Positions 34,440 through 47,100 are shown, counted from the first letter of the stretch. The stretch is DNA of 64,000 nucleotides from Haemaphysalis longicornis (GCA_013339765.2 CM023448.1:191313909-191377908), one strand, 5' to 3'. Made by a program: numbers and translations. Notes: generated by a model not told the origin, from the letters alone.

Positions 34440-36212
34440 CTTACATCCTTTTTGGCCGAAAAGGGTGTAAGAATCTTGTCCCATGGCGAACACCTTTAAA
34501 AGGTGTTATGGCAAAAAAAAGGTGTAAGGATGAAAAAAGGGTGTTTGTGTGAACAGCCTAAAAAAAGGGTCTAAGGTTGTTCAACGCCTTAAAATAAGGG
34601 TGTGGGCAGTGGAGCTGTGACGGTGTGGATGGGCCGAGAGCGCAGCATGACATACAGACACAATCATCACGCACAAGTCACACTTGACCATCAAGTGAAT
34701 TTAGCAAGAAAAGCAACGGGATGTATGGGAACAGCGAGTACATACGTACTTGAAAATAAATCTGCTCTTCTTGCTTTTATAGCCAGCAGAGGAAAGTCCT
34801 CCGATAGAGTCGGTGGGCTTGTTCCCGAAAATAAGATATTTTAGCGCTAATTTCGGAATTATGAATTTTAATGTGAGCATATGCAAAACAGCATGCGGAT
34901 TTGCAAAAATTTTGAATTGCGTGGTAGTTATTATGTTCAATAAGTCATAAAATTTTATTAAATACCAGTCAAATATTACCCGAGGGTGTTCATTATTTCA
35001 ACACCCTTTTTCCCAAAAGGGCGTAAAGCTACAAATTAGGGGGTTGTAAACTAAGAAAAAGGGTGCAAAGAAAAAATGGGTGTAAGAAAAGGGGTGTAAA
35101 AAAAGACCGCCAACTCAGATAGTGTGTAAGAGACCTCCAACTTTGGAAGTATTTCATACCCGTTTACACGGGTGGACAGAACATTTTCGACAAGCGGAGT
35201 ATGTTTCATACCTCACCATGTTTCACACAATATAAATTGGCATAATTTATTACAAGTGAAGCTGTTTAAGCTTGAACTAGGTTCGGTGGCGTTAGCAAAA
35301 AAAAGACAGAAAAAGAACTGTGCCCCCTGTAAATGGTGCACCAATGGTGCAGATTAGGTATTATAACAGTGAAGCCGGCTTTGGAGCCTGTTCGAGTGTG
35401 ATCAGAGAAGGCGCAAGCGTATGCGCACATCTTACTATACCATTTCAAAGGTACTAGTCTTTTTTGATTCTAAAACGCAAAAGAAAATGACGCAGCTTGA
35501 AATGGTGCTGCAAGGCTGGATGGGGGTGCAAGGCTGGAGAAACAGCATAGCTGGGGGTCGACCTAGCTTGTTTCCCCGTTGGATCTGCTGTAGGTGTGGG
35601 GGACACACTGGAACTGCCTTGTAAAATCCGGTTAAACTTGGTCTCACCCCTTAGCGCTTATCGTAGCTTAGCAAGAACATCGCAAAGCCTAGCAAACGTA
35701 GAAAAACTTAGCATGAAAAAGTAGGTCGACCTCCAGATCCGCTTTTCTCTGTTTTTTTTTTTTGCAACTGAACACATATTTCACAGCGTTTCAACACCCT
35801 ACAGAAAGCCAAGCATATTGCAGTCGGTCAACAACCTTTTCGCCACACAACTACAGTATTTTTAATTTTAAAGGCTCAAATTGATGTTTCACGTGTCAAA
35901 GCTAAGCTTGGTGCATAAAGCGCACCGTATATGAAAACGAGCGATAATTGCACACGAACTTTTTTTTGCGTTTGAACATTTCTTACGAGTAGACGAGGGT
36001 ATGAGGGGATGTCTTGTTCTTTACAGTGCAATTATACATGCATACATGGCCTTATTCAATAAACAGCTGAAAGTTGATCAACACCCTTTTTTTATACTAA
36101 AAAGGTGTAGAGCTAGAAAAAGGGTTTTGAGATTCAAGAAAAAAGGTGTAATGGGTTCCCAACACCCTTTTTCCACTTATGCTACACCCTTTTTCGCCAA
36201 AAAGGGTGTAAA
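34440..36212. repeat. Cluster of AAAAAGGGTGT hairpins
   Basis: The motif AAAAAGGGTGTAAG and its inverse occur many times near 34440-34600, 34985-35110 and 36080-36212. Several pairs form hairpins: 34440-34471 (CTTACATCCTTTTT / GGCC / GAAAAGGGTGTAAG), 35001-35024, 36079-36109 and the perfect 12-bp pair TACACCCTTTTT-CGCC-AAAAAGGGTGTA at 36183-36210. The DNA between the clusters has no recognised gene. It may be one repeat family with hairpin ends. Confidence 0.6.
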
Positions 36213-36659
36213 GAGTTTGCACATCGTCACAAATTAAACCGCTTTAAGTTGGCCTCTGGCTCCTCATCGCCCTCGCGGAGACAACCTTCACCCGCAAGGA
36301 ACCCGCCAGTCCCGTTATATCGACGTGAGCCGGTATCGGGGGTTTGGTCGCAACACTTGGCTGGCAGCGGTGGAACGAACTTCGCGGAATTCACAGTGGT
36401 GTAGAAAATGGGTGCTTATGCCTTGCTTCACTCAGTTTGTAAGACTTCTGAGGATAGCTCGTAGAGGGTGTCTCTTTGACGAGTGGGTTAGTCGCTCGAG
36501 AAAATTTGTGTGCATTGGAAAATCAGCACTTTAGAGAACTCTTATTTTGAAGGGCGAAATCCTATTTCTGCAATTACCATGGCCAAATACTCGTGTATGG
36601 ACCCCAGTACCAGCCACGAACACATGTTTCTAGATCGAAGGCCACAGTGCAGTCACCAG

Positions 36660-36715
36660 GTCCACCTTAGTAAGCTTGTCTCGCAGTCCGGATGCCTGGG
36701 TTCGATTCCCATACA
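36660..36715 (+). repeat. tRNA-like fragment (B box), not a functional tRNA
   Basis: GTCTCGCAGTCCGGATGCCT is followed by GGGTTCGATTCCC, a good B box. An A box and acceptor pairing are not convincing, so it is probably a SINE relic. Confidence 0.4.
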
Positions 36716-36924
36716 GACCCAAGTTAGCCCAATATTCCTTTCAGCACAATAACTTTACTTTCGTTCTCTTTGCGCCGGCAGCCGTTTTGGGCGCCATCTC
36801 ACGGTTACGACGTCGACGACGCCAGGTTTTCGACTTACACCGAGTCAATAATGGTATTGCATTAAAAACTTGGGTACAAGATCGTGGTTTCTTTTAAGCT
36901 TGCTAGGTACATAACTGCCACCGC

Positions 36925-37230
36925 AGTTCACGCCCAGAGAAAATAGATCACTGTTTTGAAAACTGTAGGGATGCTGTCCTTTTCTGGGATATTCTGCGAA
37001 CAACACTCAAAAAGGACGTCTGTATTGCGGCGTTCTCAATACGATTTTTGCAGTTCATATTTTTACTGAGCCGCCCTATGATATGTTTATTTTAATTGGT
37101 CTGCATAGTTGATGGTGGCGTCGACTACGTGATAGGCATGCCAACGCAGAACACCGTCCTTTGCGCATAGCGGCAAGCGGACACACCAAAACAAAAGTTT
37201 CACCTGCGGGGGGATTATTATGCGGCACGG
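36925..37230 (+). mobile_element. zf-RVT LINE 3' fragment
   Basis: It encodes KIDHCFENCRDAVLFWDILR and TTLKKDVCIAAFSIRFLQF, the same zinc segment as the - strand LINE at 20902-21373 (ETIDHCFVLCRDAMFFWNVL, RTLKKD). It is short, frame-broken further on, and in the opposite orientation. Confidence 0.65.
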
Positions 37231-37414
37231 AACAGAAAGTTAACCTCCCTATCTGACAACTTGAACATTCTTTGTGTCAGCCAGGCCTCAACCAGGCTGC
37301 CAGGTATGGGGATAACTTTCTGGTCAGTGCCTTATGACTATCCCCGCGCACTTTGTTTTCATATGCCTTCTTGCTGCTATCCGAAAGAGACTGCGCTCTG
37401 TGTGGACTGCTGTC

Positions 37415-38823
37415 TATTTATTTATTTATTTACAATACCCCTTAAGGCCCTCGAATGAGGGTATTGCATAGGGGGGGGGGGCTTCGATAAACAACCAGAA
37501 TACACGTACATTCAGGGGCAGCATACACAAAGAAAAGAGATAAAGAGGTCAACAACAACCAGAAGTTTTCTTGCGTGTGCGTTGGCACGCAACAAAGCAA
37601 TGCAATTCATCACTGCATGTGAAAGTGAAAGAACAAAAAAAGTAATAAAATAAAAAAATAACATAACAACGTATATAAAAACGTGAAGAGCAAGCAACAA
37701 CTTACTAAGCATATCAAAAGTATCAAAAATACACAGCGAACAAAGAAAAGACAACACTGTTATCAGCACGTCACTGTAGTGCAAATTAATTCCTTAAACT
37801 TGGCTACATCAGTTTCTATGGCTATGTGTAAGGGTAAATCGTTCCAATCAATGATAGTGCGTGGTATGAAGGATTGTGCGTATGTGGATGACCGACACAA
37901 AATGCGTTTCACTTTGTTAGGGTGATCGCGACGAGGAAAGATTAGCGGAGGGGACTGAAAAAAACCATCACGCAGTGCGCAGTGGTGGAAAATTTTATGG
38001 AACATTGAAAAGCGTGCGTGTTTGCGACGAAGGCTCAATGATTGCAAATCGGCTCGTTTCTTCAATGTTGTAACACTGGTGAATGTAGAATAATCTGAAA
38101 AAATAAAACGGGCAGCACGGTTCTGCAGGGCTTCCAAATTAGTAGCTAAGTATGCCTGATGGGGGTCCCAAATGGCCGCCGCGTATTCAATTTTGGAGCG
38201 AATGATTGTGATGTATGTCTGCTTTCGTACGAGTGGAGGAGCTTGCTTGAGGGTTCGTTGAAGTAGTCCAAGGGTGCGGTTAGCAGCAGCCAGGGTTAAA
38301 TTAATATGGTGATGCCATGTAAGGTCAGACTGGAAATGAAGGCCAAGATATTTGTAGGAAGTCGTAAATTCAATCATGGTGTTATTAATGAAGTAAGTGT
38401 TTTCAGTTCGAGACTTTCGGCCACTAAATGTCATTAACTTTGTTTTAGAAGTATTAAGCGTCATAAGCCATTTGGAGCACCATACGTTAATTGCATCAAG
38501 GTCAGATTGTAAGCATTGGCGATCTATATCAGAGGAAATTGTCGGTAAATTACTACATCATCGGCAAAGAGACGAACCCGGGACGTTAAGCAAGAAGGAA
38601 GATCATTAATATAGATTCAGAAAAGCAGAGGACCAAGTACGCTTCCCTGGGGGACACCGGAAGTAACATGGGCAAAAGAAGAACTGTAGTTGTTCGCGGA
38701 AGTAAACTGTATTCTGGAAGAAAGAAAATCTTTAACCCACGCGAGGACGTTAGGGTGAATGTTGAGGCATGTAAGTTTGAGAAGTAGTCTGTGGTGTGGA
38801 ACGCGATCAAATGCGATCACTGT
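37415..38823 (-). mobile_element. CR1-type LINE, 5'-truncated, lightly damaged
   Basis: On the - strand: AFDRVPHHRLLLKL, then SGVPQGSVLGPLLF (RT motif B/4), INDLPSCLTSRVRLFADDVV (motif C at 38551-38568), and a 233-residue open C-terminus (38464-37763) with MTLNTSKTKLMTFSGR, YKYLGLHFQSDLTW and AQSFIPRTIIDWNDLP. There is no RNase H, in line with CR1/L2 elements. The 3' end is GGGTATTGTAAATAAATAAA (37415-37440). Only one stop (TGA at 38617-38619) and one missing base near 38540 break the frame, so the insertion is comparatively recent. The RT N-terminus and endonuclease are missing. Confidence 0.85.
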
Positions 38824-40330
38824 AAAAAGAAAAGAATAAATGTTTTTTTAGGGTTCCCTCGTCTCCGAAGTGCATAAAAAAATCGGTTTTTGCTCGCATG
38901 AGTTACGTACCCATTCATTTCGTATACCTCGTGTTCCGGAAGGAAGGTTTGGTGGCTCATTTTTCCTCTCAAATTTTCCTCTCATGCTGTCGATTGCGGC
39001 ATGCGTTAATTGCTGCAATTTTCCGAGGAAATACTCCTCCTCATTGAAGCGCTGTTACCTCTCTGTACAAACGTGTCGCTTGCAGTTCTCAGCAATAATT
39101 TCCGGGATAGAAAGAACACTTTCTGTTGCTGAATAGAAGGATAGAAGAAAAGAAACACAAAAATAAGGATCGGAACATTTTTATCTTGAAAGAGCTCTTC
39201 AGTTGAGTCCTGGAGGCCTCCGTGAAATTCATATTTTCCCGCTTATTAGCTAGTTCAAACTATTATGAAGCGAGGTAGCGGAGCAAGGAGATCATAATGG
39301 CAGGTTGCGTGAGCTATAAATTTAGAGCTGTTCAGTGCTGCTTCCTGTCCAATGCTGAGCTTGAACTCAGGTCACTTTTTTTATAACGCTGATTCCGTGT
39401 GCTACGTCCGTTTTATTGTGGGATACATGTATGAATACAGCCGCCATCAGGGCATGGCGTGTCGTCAGTCGAAACACGCGAGACACTCATCGTCCCTGGC
39501 CTTGACGCGCCGGAAATGTTAAGACGTTTCCTTCTGCCCTTTCTGTAGCACAAACTTCGTTGCCCCCCTGGAAAACTATCGGGAATTCATTTAGAGCAGA
39601 AAAGATGTTTAACTGGAAACATATGCTAGATAGAAGACGAACTTTTGAGTATCGAGATGATAGCTTCAGTTGTGTATTGGCGCAACTTGATTCCTGCCTT
39701 TCGTGTTTTTTTTTTTTTGACAAGAATCAAAACAAGTTACCTATTCTCTGATCGTCATTTTGGATTGATATATAAACAAACATTTAATAGGACGCGTCAA
39801 GTTTAGAGGTGGACCATATGACGCGCAACGTAACGTTCACTTTCTGCTTGACCACAATTCAAGCCTTGCTAAATTTAAATAACTCTTGTCCTATTCCGGG
39901 ATACTTGCTGCTTAGGTACTTTTTCCCTTCTTTTTTTGGTGCCTGAAGGCAATGCATAACAGACTTTCAGTTTTTTCATTTCTGCATCTGGTCTACATAT
40001 TCTAGACTACATTTTTCTGCTGATGCCTCCTATATACCCTACATATCGAAGAAGGAAACCTGAAGCACGGAACGCCCCTACGTCGAACGAATTACGGTTT
40101 ATAGACTATTTCCCGCACATTACCGCGCCTGTTATTGACGTTTCGCGAATATCATTTATAAGTTCGCTCAAAATGCTTTCTCAGTAGATTAATTTGCTTG
40201 TGCGAGTTTTGTCTCTTGTATTAAGGTTATTTCGGTTGTCATTACAGTTACTCTCGCTTTATATTTTTTTACACGCTTAGAGATTGCCGCAGGTGGGCTT
40301 CACCCCAACATTACAGAACTACCAATCATC
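38824..40330. other. Unassigned DNA
   Basis: No gene or repeat family was recognised. Confidence 0.4.
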
Positions 40331-40499
40331 GTGACCATATGTGCAAACTTGGAGAATGACGAGGCCCAGCATGCCATTAAAGCCAAATATAGTATCTGTG
40401 CAAGGCGTGCATCTTCGCAATTTCCACAGCGCAAATACTACATTTTTCTCTAATCACATGCTGGGCGTCGTCACTCGTCGAATGTGCACATTTGGTCAC
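40331..40499. repeat. Inverted repeat with 43-bp arms
   Basis: The arm at 40331-40373 (GTGACCATATGTGCAAAC..GCCCAGCATG) matches the reverse complement of 40457-40499 at 35 of 43 positions. An 83-base spacer lies between. It could be a small foldback element. Confidence 0.65.
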
Positions 40500-40977
40500 G
40501 CTGATTGGTCGTTCTGGAGTGTTGTGGTGAAGCCCACCAGCGGCGATTTCTCAGAGTGTTCTTTTTTGTGGGTGCTCGCCACAAATAGGTCATGTTTGCC
40601 ACAGTTTGGCGTTTGGTTAGTTTAGTTGGCTGAACATGAGTGCTTCAAAAACAGCGCGAAGGCTGGGTTTGAAAAAGAGACATGCACGAGTGCCGTGTGT
40701 ATCAGCGGCCTTGTGTGCCTTCGTGCATGGTCGCGTATGTCCCAGTATCAGCGCACAGTTTCCTGACTGGTTATGAAGCAGTCATGTTCGTGAAAGCTGC
40801 CATACCTTCTATACCGGGTATGTCAAGTTACCTTGAACAGCTTTTTCCACGCCCCTTCCCATGGACGTTGTGGACAAATAAATTGAACTGAATTTTAATT
40901 GAATTGTGTAATCTACTTACGCGAAATAAAAGTCCTACAGTTAGCAAGGCTGACTTGTTCAGTATTGATTAAAGACC

Positions 40978-41011
40978 TCTCTCTCTCCCCCTCTCTCTCT
41001 CTCCCTCTCCA

Positions 41012-41042
<31 letters not shown>

Positions 41043-41043
41043 G
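40978..41043 (+). repeat. (CT)n microsatellite
   Basis: About 65 bases of CT repeats with interruptions. Confidence 0.9.
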
Positions 41044-44000
41044 GAAACTGCTATTCCCATAAGTTTCAATCTTCTCGGTCATATATTTTTTAAATACATG
41101 TTATCATGTTAGCAACTGATACCTTCGAAGAGCCGCGTCAAAGACAAGAACCGTGCTCCACCACTATTAGTGCGACCAAACAACCTGGTCGCAGGCTTAA
41201 GGTATGCGTGGTCTTATCTAAAGTAATTATTTCTCTCTCCGACAGCGGCGAAGCGGCAAAACTCGCCATAGAGGCCGCATGCGTCCGCATTGAAGCGAGG
41301 TTGACACTACGTGCCGTCAATTTGATGGCCACGGGGGCACAAAAGCCTTCTGTCGTGGTCGTTGGGGCCGGCCACGTGATTGCGTGTGCACTTGAAAAAC
41401 ATCTGCCGGGCCAGTCCACGGCGGAGATCGGGAGGAGAGACTGCAACCGGGGACACCGCGGCACCGTGCCTTAGCGTTGCCCGCGACTCTTCTGCTGCGC
41501 ACACGTGAGCCGAGCTGGTTGAACCTCGCCCTCGTTGGCTGTCCAGGCACGTAGGACGCCATTTTCATTGTCGTCGCTATCGTTGCGCGCAGACATGCAT
41601 GCAGAGTTTAGTTCCGCCACCGGAAGTCGCTCTACAGATACGCATCTCCCACAGCGACCTCATGGGCTGTGTCACGGGCAGAAAATCTCCTCGGGATGTT
41701 CGGCGTTTGTGGGCCTCGAAATTCCCGTCATAGAGAGCGAAATATGGTGCGAAAAACAGAGGGAGGAGGAAACATAGATTCAGAAAGCTAATTTAGAATT
41801 TGCTGTGCCTGCGCCTCGTGAAACTAATCGATTATCACAAATGTTACTTCTCTGCGCGGAATAATCCCGAAAATTTGATATTGGTCGATTTTATTCTTTA
41901 CTCGAATTTATCCTGATAAATCTGTAACAATTAAATGGCGTCATGTGTTTTGGGAGAGCACGACCGCACACAACAACCAGACAGCACGCGCGCACGGTTA
42001 AATGCTGGTTTTGTGTTTTTGTACAAAGATTAGAAACTTTCAGCTACAAAGGACAAAAATGGCACGAGTTTTTTTTTTTTTTTTTGCTGTTGTTGTTTGT
42101 TGTTGTTGTTTATCCGTCGTGGTGATGGCTTGGCTAAGGCACTGTGCGGCTACAAACGAGGTCGCAGGTTTTATTCTTGACTGCGGGCGCAGGTTCCTGT
42201 GTATCAGTTATTATAAATGACCCTCCCCGCCGTCATAGGTGCGTACGCCCTGACCGCCATTCGTGCTCTTTCCGCTTTAACTTGCATCTAATTATAACTC
42301 TTGCCTGAAGCATATCTGAAGTGAATGCAAAAGCAACCATATTTATCAACTTATTTTGAATTTTTTTCACAATGCATTGACCGATAACAGCCAATGCGAC
42401 AAAATATGGCTGTTGTAACGCAAGCATTGAACGTATGTATCTGGTCAACGTACCGATACTCTTCGCTCGGGTGCATTCATAGCAAAGGCAGCAAGGGACT
42501 TGGGCTTTCGAACCATTTTTTACAAATAACCCTGAGTACTACCCCCACCACTAGGATTAACACTTGGCGAAGTTCATGCTTCGAATTTCTTGCAGTGCCT
42601 TAACAGGTTAGCGAAAGCACGTAGGTTACGGACTAGACGCCGGCTTTGCATGGTTTTTGGCTAAAAAGGGTTACTCAATCTGCGTGTTCTAATATTTCCT
42701 AACCAAGGGTGTCTTCATTCAAAACTTTTAACATTTGTCAGTAGAGCCAAGCTGAAGCCAGAAGGTCCAATCCCCTTATGATATAGCTCGAATCCCAGTG
42801 ATTTAAACGGCCATGCTAGTACATCTGCGCGGTCGCGCCCTTCGACGCTTCGACCATCGGAAATTGCTTTTGTTGGAAGTTCCTCGACAATGGCAATTTC
42901 ATTGTCGAGGCCGCGAGTGTGAGGCCTTGAGTGGTGGCTCTTTTTCCGCATTCGACACAGCCGCCAGGCGCGATGGGACGTCGCGTGAGCCTGCGTTACA
43001 CCGAGAGCGCAGCCGCGCGCTGCGAGGAGTTGCAAAAGTTTCCAGGGTGGCTTTTCATTGTTTTCCGCCCAAGTGCAGCTCACGTCAAGCGTATGTTAAA
43101 GGGGGCTCATTATTACGAAAGAATCCTGGACTTGGAAACTATCCAGATATTCTTGCCGAGTTCCTACTTTGCCCGGCGACAATACTTAAACAGGTAGCTT
43201 CCTGTGGGGGTTATCGTCAGGATCATCTTCAAATGGACTGAGAAGTACGCCGCGTTGCTCGGAGGAAGCCCCGCTCATAAGTATTCGTATCTCAGTTATT
43301 CAGGCCAGTTACAGACCAGTTACAGTTGCAAGCTTATGGACGACACAAGCGCTGGTTTCAGTCGCAACGAGGAATACGCGTTTCTTCAGCGTCTCGGCTC
43401 GTCGCAGTGAAGTATCGACTCGGTGATTGGTGCGGCGTGCCATTGGCGTGACAGAACGAGCCGATCCACACAGCAGTGGTCAGATGGGCGATTTGTGCGT
43501 GTTAACCACGAACACTGCTGCACGTGCAGGTATGTACTGTCGAGATAAAATTTAAACCTAACACGGAAGTAGTATATGGTTCGAGGGGCGAACGAGGACG
43601 AAAAAAAAATTTGCAATGCATGCAAGTGTGAAATAATTCACCGCAAAGGAGTTAGCCACAGAGCACCATGAACGCTCTTGAGATTTATAAGCTAGTCGTT
43701 ATACGAGTAAAACATACCAGAATATGGCCATTAATTCGTTCTTGATTGTTCTGACGCGTTCGCGTGTTTGCCCCTGTATACGCGAACTTCAGCAGGCATA
43801 TATGCGCGTCGATATTGCCCAGCTAGATGGGTGTGATCCTACACGGACGTGATGACGGAACGATCTCTATTCCACGTCGCCCTTACGTCTTTGGTATAGC
43901 AACCACGAAGACCATTCTTTTGAGTCGGCTGTTCCGCTCAGTGGCGGTTGTGGTGTGTTTGCAAAAATAGCTGTTTTTTTTTTTTTTTTTTTTTTGCTAG

Positions 44001-44560
44001 ACCCCACCCTTGTATTACTTGTATTCCGTTGCACACACCTAGTCTTGAGTTCGCAAATGAGTTCGTTTGAGTTCGTTGCACACACCTCGTCGTTGAGTTC
44101 ACGAATTACTGGTGCACAAGCGCAGCATATATATCTGGAGCGTATAGACAACTGTGCATGCTGGGAAAAACGTTTCGTAGACGGCAGCATAGGATAAGGT
44201 GGTCAAAATATAGGCCAGTGGCTAAATAAAGCCCCTACATGAAGATGGCAGCACTAAGAAAAAGAAAAAAACGACGAGTACATAACTGTGTGGCGCCAAC
44301 TGTGTGCTAGTGCAGTGATCAGTAGGCCTCATCCTCCTGCTGCGCTGTTACCAATGTGATTCGTTGCTTATGATAATCGTGCCTAGAAACTGGGATTGGG
44401 TGCTTGCGATTTCATATGATTTAAGAGAAAGATTAAAGTGCGAGGAAATCGGTTCTCTGCAACTTTTGTAGTGGGCTTTCGCGAAATGAAGGGGAATTAT
44501 GCACCAGTAGCGAAAATAAACATGATACGTCCAAAATACCCATAATATGTCACTTAAAAT
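41044..44560. other. Unassigned DNA with SINE-head relic and T runs
   Basis: No gene was recognised. GTGATGGCTTGGCTAAGGCA to GAGGTCGCAGGTTTTATTCT (42120-42180) resembles a decayed SINE head. T-runs lie at 42070-42085 and 43974-43995. Open frames at 42813-43241 and 42931-43197 have no known motif. Confidence 0.35.
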
Positions 44561-44803
44561 TGATTGATTATGAGGTTTAACGCGCCAAGGCTACACAGTG
44601 GATGAGGTGCGCCGTAGTGGAGGACTACGGATTAATTTTGACCACCTGGGGTTCGTTAACATGCGCCGAAATCTCGAACACACGGGCGTTTTTTTTGCTT
44701 TTCGCCTCCACCAGAAAAGCGGCCGCCGCGGCCGGGAATTTAACCCACGTACATGGGTTCAGCAGCACAACGCTATAGCCACTGAGCTACCGCGGCGGGC
44801 ATT
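44561..44803 (-). mobile_element. tRNA-derived SINE (Ruka-like), nearly complete
   Basis: On the - strand the head CCGCCGCGGTAGCTCAGTGGC has an A box, a decayed B box follows (GGGTTAAATTCCC), and the family body leads to a short CAATCA tail. TCACTTAAAAT (44550-44560) and TCACGTAAAAT (44804-44814) form an 11-bp target duplication with one mismatch. Confidence 0.85.
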
Positions 44804-44814
44804 TCACGTAAAAT

Positions 44815-46159
44815 AGCTTGAATGGGTCCTGTATTTTGCGTGATTACACAGTTAGGTTAGACAGCGTGTACGAGACTTAAGCCCATGTTGAAGAGCTGGT
44901 CTAAATTAATTCGTACACCTCTGCGCTACAGCGCGACTCGTAGGTCACGTGTAGCTTCAATGTGGAGGACCAGAAATAAGATATATATTCGTTAAATATG
45001 TGGGTTTGACCCTTTTGAGCTCAGTGAGGCGAATTAAACCCGGGTTTTTCAAAACACTTTTGCTTCGGTGTGTCTTTTTTTCCTCCACGCACACTCAGGC
45101 TCCTCTGAGTAAATTTTCACTGCGTCAATCGCAGTAGCACATAGCACGAGGCCACGCGTTCGATTTCGGACTGCGGAGACCGTATCTTTTTTTAAAGCGG
45201 CACAACAAAAATACGGCCGTGCATGCATCTTCGGGACACAGTGACGCCTACTGTATTTAGTAAGCCTTGCTGCAATTCGATTTTGTAAAACTCGGAGAAA
45301 ACGTCAGTGCTCTATAATGGCAACACCGACTGACACCGACCGCCTAGATAAGGGCTCGTACTCCCTCGTCATTATTACTCGACGCTGAGAATGGGAGTGG
45401 GTCAGTAAGAAACAAAGGGAACGTTCGCATGGGGTGGAAGGAGTGCGGTAGGTGACCAGCCGCTCTCACAGCACATATGTACTATACGATAAGGCGGTGC
45501 GCGTCAGCTATAATCCTGCTTATCGAGTAAAGGGCTTGCTGGCGCGCCCAGACTGTAGCATGCACGTCGCCTTTTCGGGGGTCTTCTCCCGCTCACTTCA
45601 CGGCATACGCTACGGGGTTTGCGCGCTTGGGGGCGCAGGCTGTTCTGCATTGCTCTATGATAGCGATGATAGCGATTTCAAACGCTCCGGCCGCCGTGAC
45701 CACTGGGTGAAAAGGCACCCTATAGGTGTGGCCTCTTGCGTCACGCAACACCACGCGATGCCTGTCGTAATGTTCGTCGTTTGGAGTGAAGGCAGCGCCC
45801 AGGCCTTGTTTGTTCGCGCCGCTTCAGGGGTGCAACGGGGCGCGTGCCGGAGCGGCGAATTGTGATAAGGCGCCTCCCGCTGTTTCCCCGGAGCAGTCTG
45901 GACCACGGAGCGGCTGTCGCTATTATAAGATCGTGACCGCCCAGTGTCGCAACGGGCTGCCCCTATGGCGTGGCTGTGGTACGACATTCCGAGCGAGCGC
46001 AATGCTAAGGCCTCAAAGGAAATGGTACAACGTCAGTTGGCGCTCCCTAGTGTCACTAGATAATATACCTTATCGAGCGACACAAGGCGCTCCCAGTTTG
46101 CAGATAAATGTCCGTGCAATACTCAAGATGCGTACCCCAGATTATCAGGTTGTCTCTCA
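44815..46159. other. Unassigned DNA
   Basis: Open frames at 45452-45865 (+) and 45655-46002 (-) overlap on opposite strands in GC-rich DNA and carry no known motif. A B-box-like GCGTTCGATTTC at 45154 suggests a tRNA-derived relic. Confidence 0.35.
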
Positions 46160-46189
46160 GCGTTACTTTCAAGCGCTTGAAAGTAACGC
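46160..46189. repeat. Perfect 30-bp palindrome
   Basis: The half site GCGTTACTTTCAAGC is followed at once by its exact reverse complement, with no spacer. The centre is AAGCGCTT. Confidence 0.95.
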
Positions 46190-46667
46190 AGCAAAGGCTC
46201 TTTCCGCTTTTCGTGATTCTGGTATGCATGATCATCCTTCCTGAAAAGTTTCCCGAGCGCCTTTTCTTAGTTCTATTTATTGAAATACTTCAATCTTTGT
46301 TTTCTGCATATGAAGACGTGCTTGCTCGAGTGGGAATTATTTGCGCAGGTGCAGACGGGCAGGTGTGACCAAATCCTTTTTTATGGCACTGTGTCTCTGT
46401 AAAGTCCTGCTTCACAGCGATCTCGATATGAATAATGTGTATGTGGTAGCCGACGCTGTCTAGTGTACAAAGGGGGTAGATAACGTCACGAGCCGCACTT
46501 TACTTACAGCATTTACTTCTTTGGCCTCACCCTGTCCGTCCAAATGCATTGCATGAAAGGCATAAAGAAGGAATAAAAACAATAGCGCCAAAATAAATTG
46601 GATTTTTTTTTCCCTCATTGTCAGTGCAATATGGGGGCATGTGCGCGTATTAGTCGGAGGTACCAAA

Positions 46668-47100
46668 CCGGTTTTGCAGAAAGACCGGTTATCCGGTTAT
46701 TCGATTCACCGATCATTCGAATTTGAAAGCCGGATAGCGGGATAACCGGAGTGATCGGTTAGCGTACATTGTTAACCGGTTTTGTATACGGACATCCGGA
46801 TATCCGAATTTCTGTTTGATGTACGAAAGATATCTCCGCGAACCAGAGCAGGTTCTCTGGCGTGATTTTATGGCGTCACCGTTTCGCCGTCGCTTTTTGA
46901 AGCCAATCCTTTGCCGTGGCTGCTCCATTGCAGAATATATTTCGCACCCGACCGTTCGAATATTACAATATCCGGTTAACCGGCTATTGAAACCGGATAT
47001 ACTGACTATCTGTTGTTGAAAATCCGGATATCCGGATAACCGGCTTTCAAGGCAGGAGCCGCTCCCAGCCGGTTGAACCGGACAACCGGTTTGGCGGATA
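46668..47100. repeat. CCGGTT/CCGGATA-rich repeat tract
   Basis: AACCGG, CCGGTT, CCGGATA and their combinations (ATCCGGATATCCG, CCGGTTAACCGG, AACCGGTT) recur more than a dozen times in 430 bases, in two dense clusters separated by about 150 bases of ordinary DNA (46815-46965). No gene was seen. It is probably a degenerate satellite-like or foldback repeat. Confidence 0.55.

Noticed and set aside
34440..36212. CRISPR-like array
   Set aside because: The repeats are short, spaced irregularly, occur in both orientations, and the DNA is eukaryotic.
36660..36715. Functional tRNA gene
   Set aside because: Only the B box is convincing; D-arm and acceptor pairing fail.
42813..43241. Candidate host exon
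   Set aside because: No recognisable domain, and no convincing splice sites at its borders.
45452..46244. Overlapping long frames on both strands
   Set aside because: Mutually overlapping on opposite strands and without motifs; probably GC-driven.
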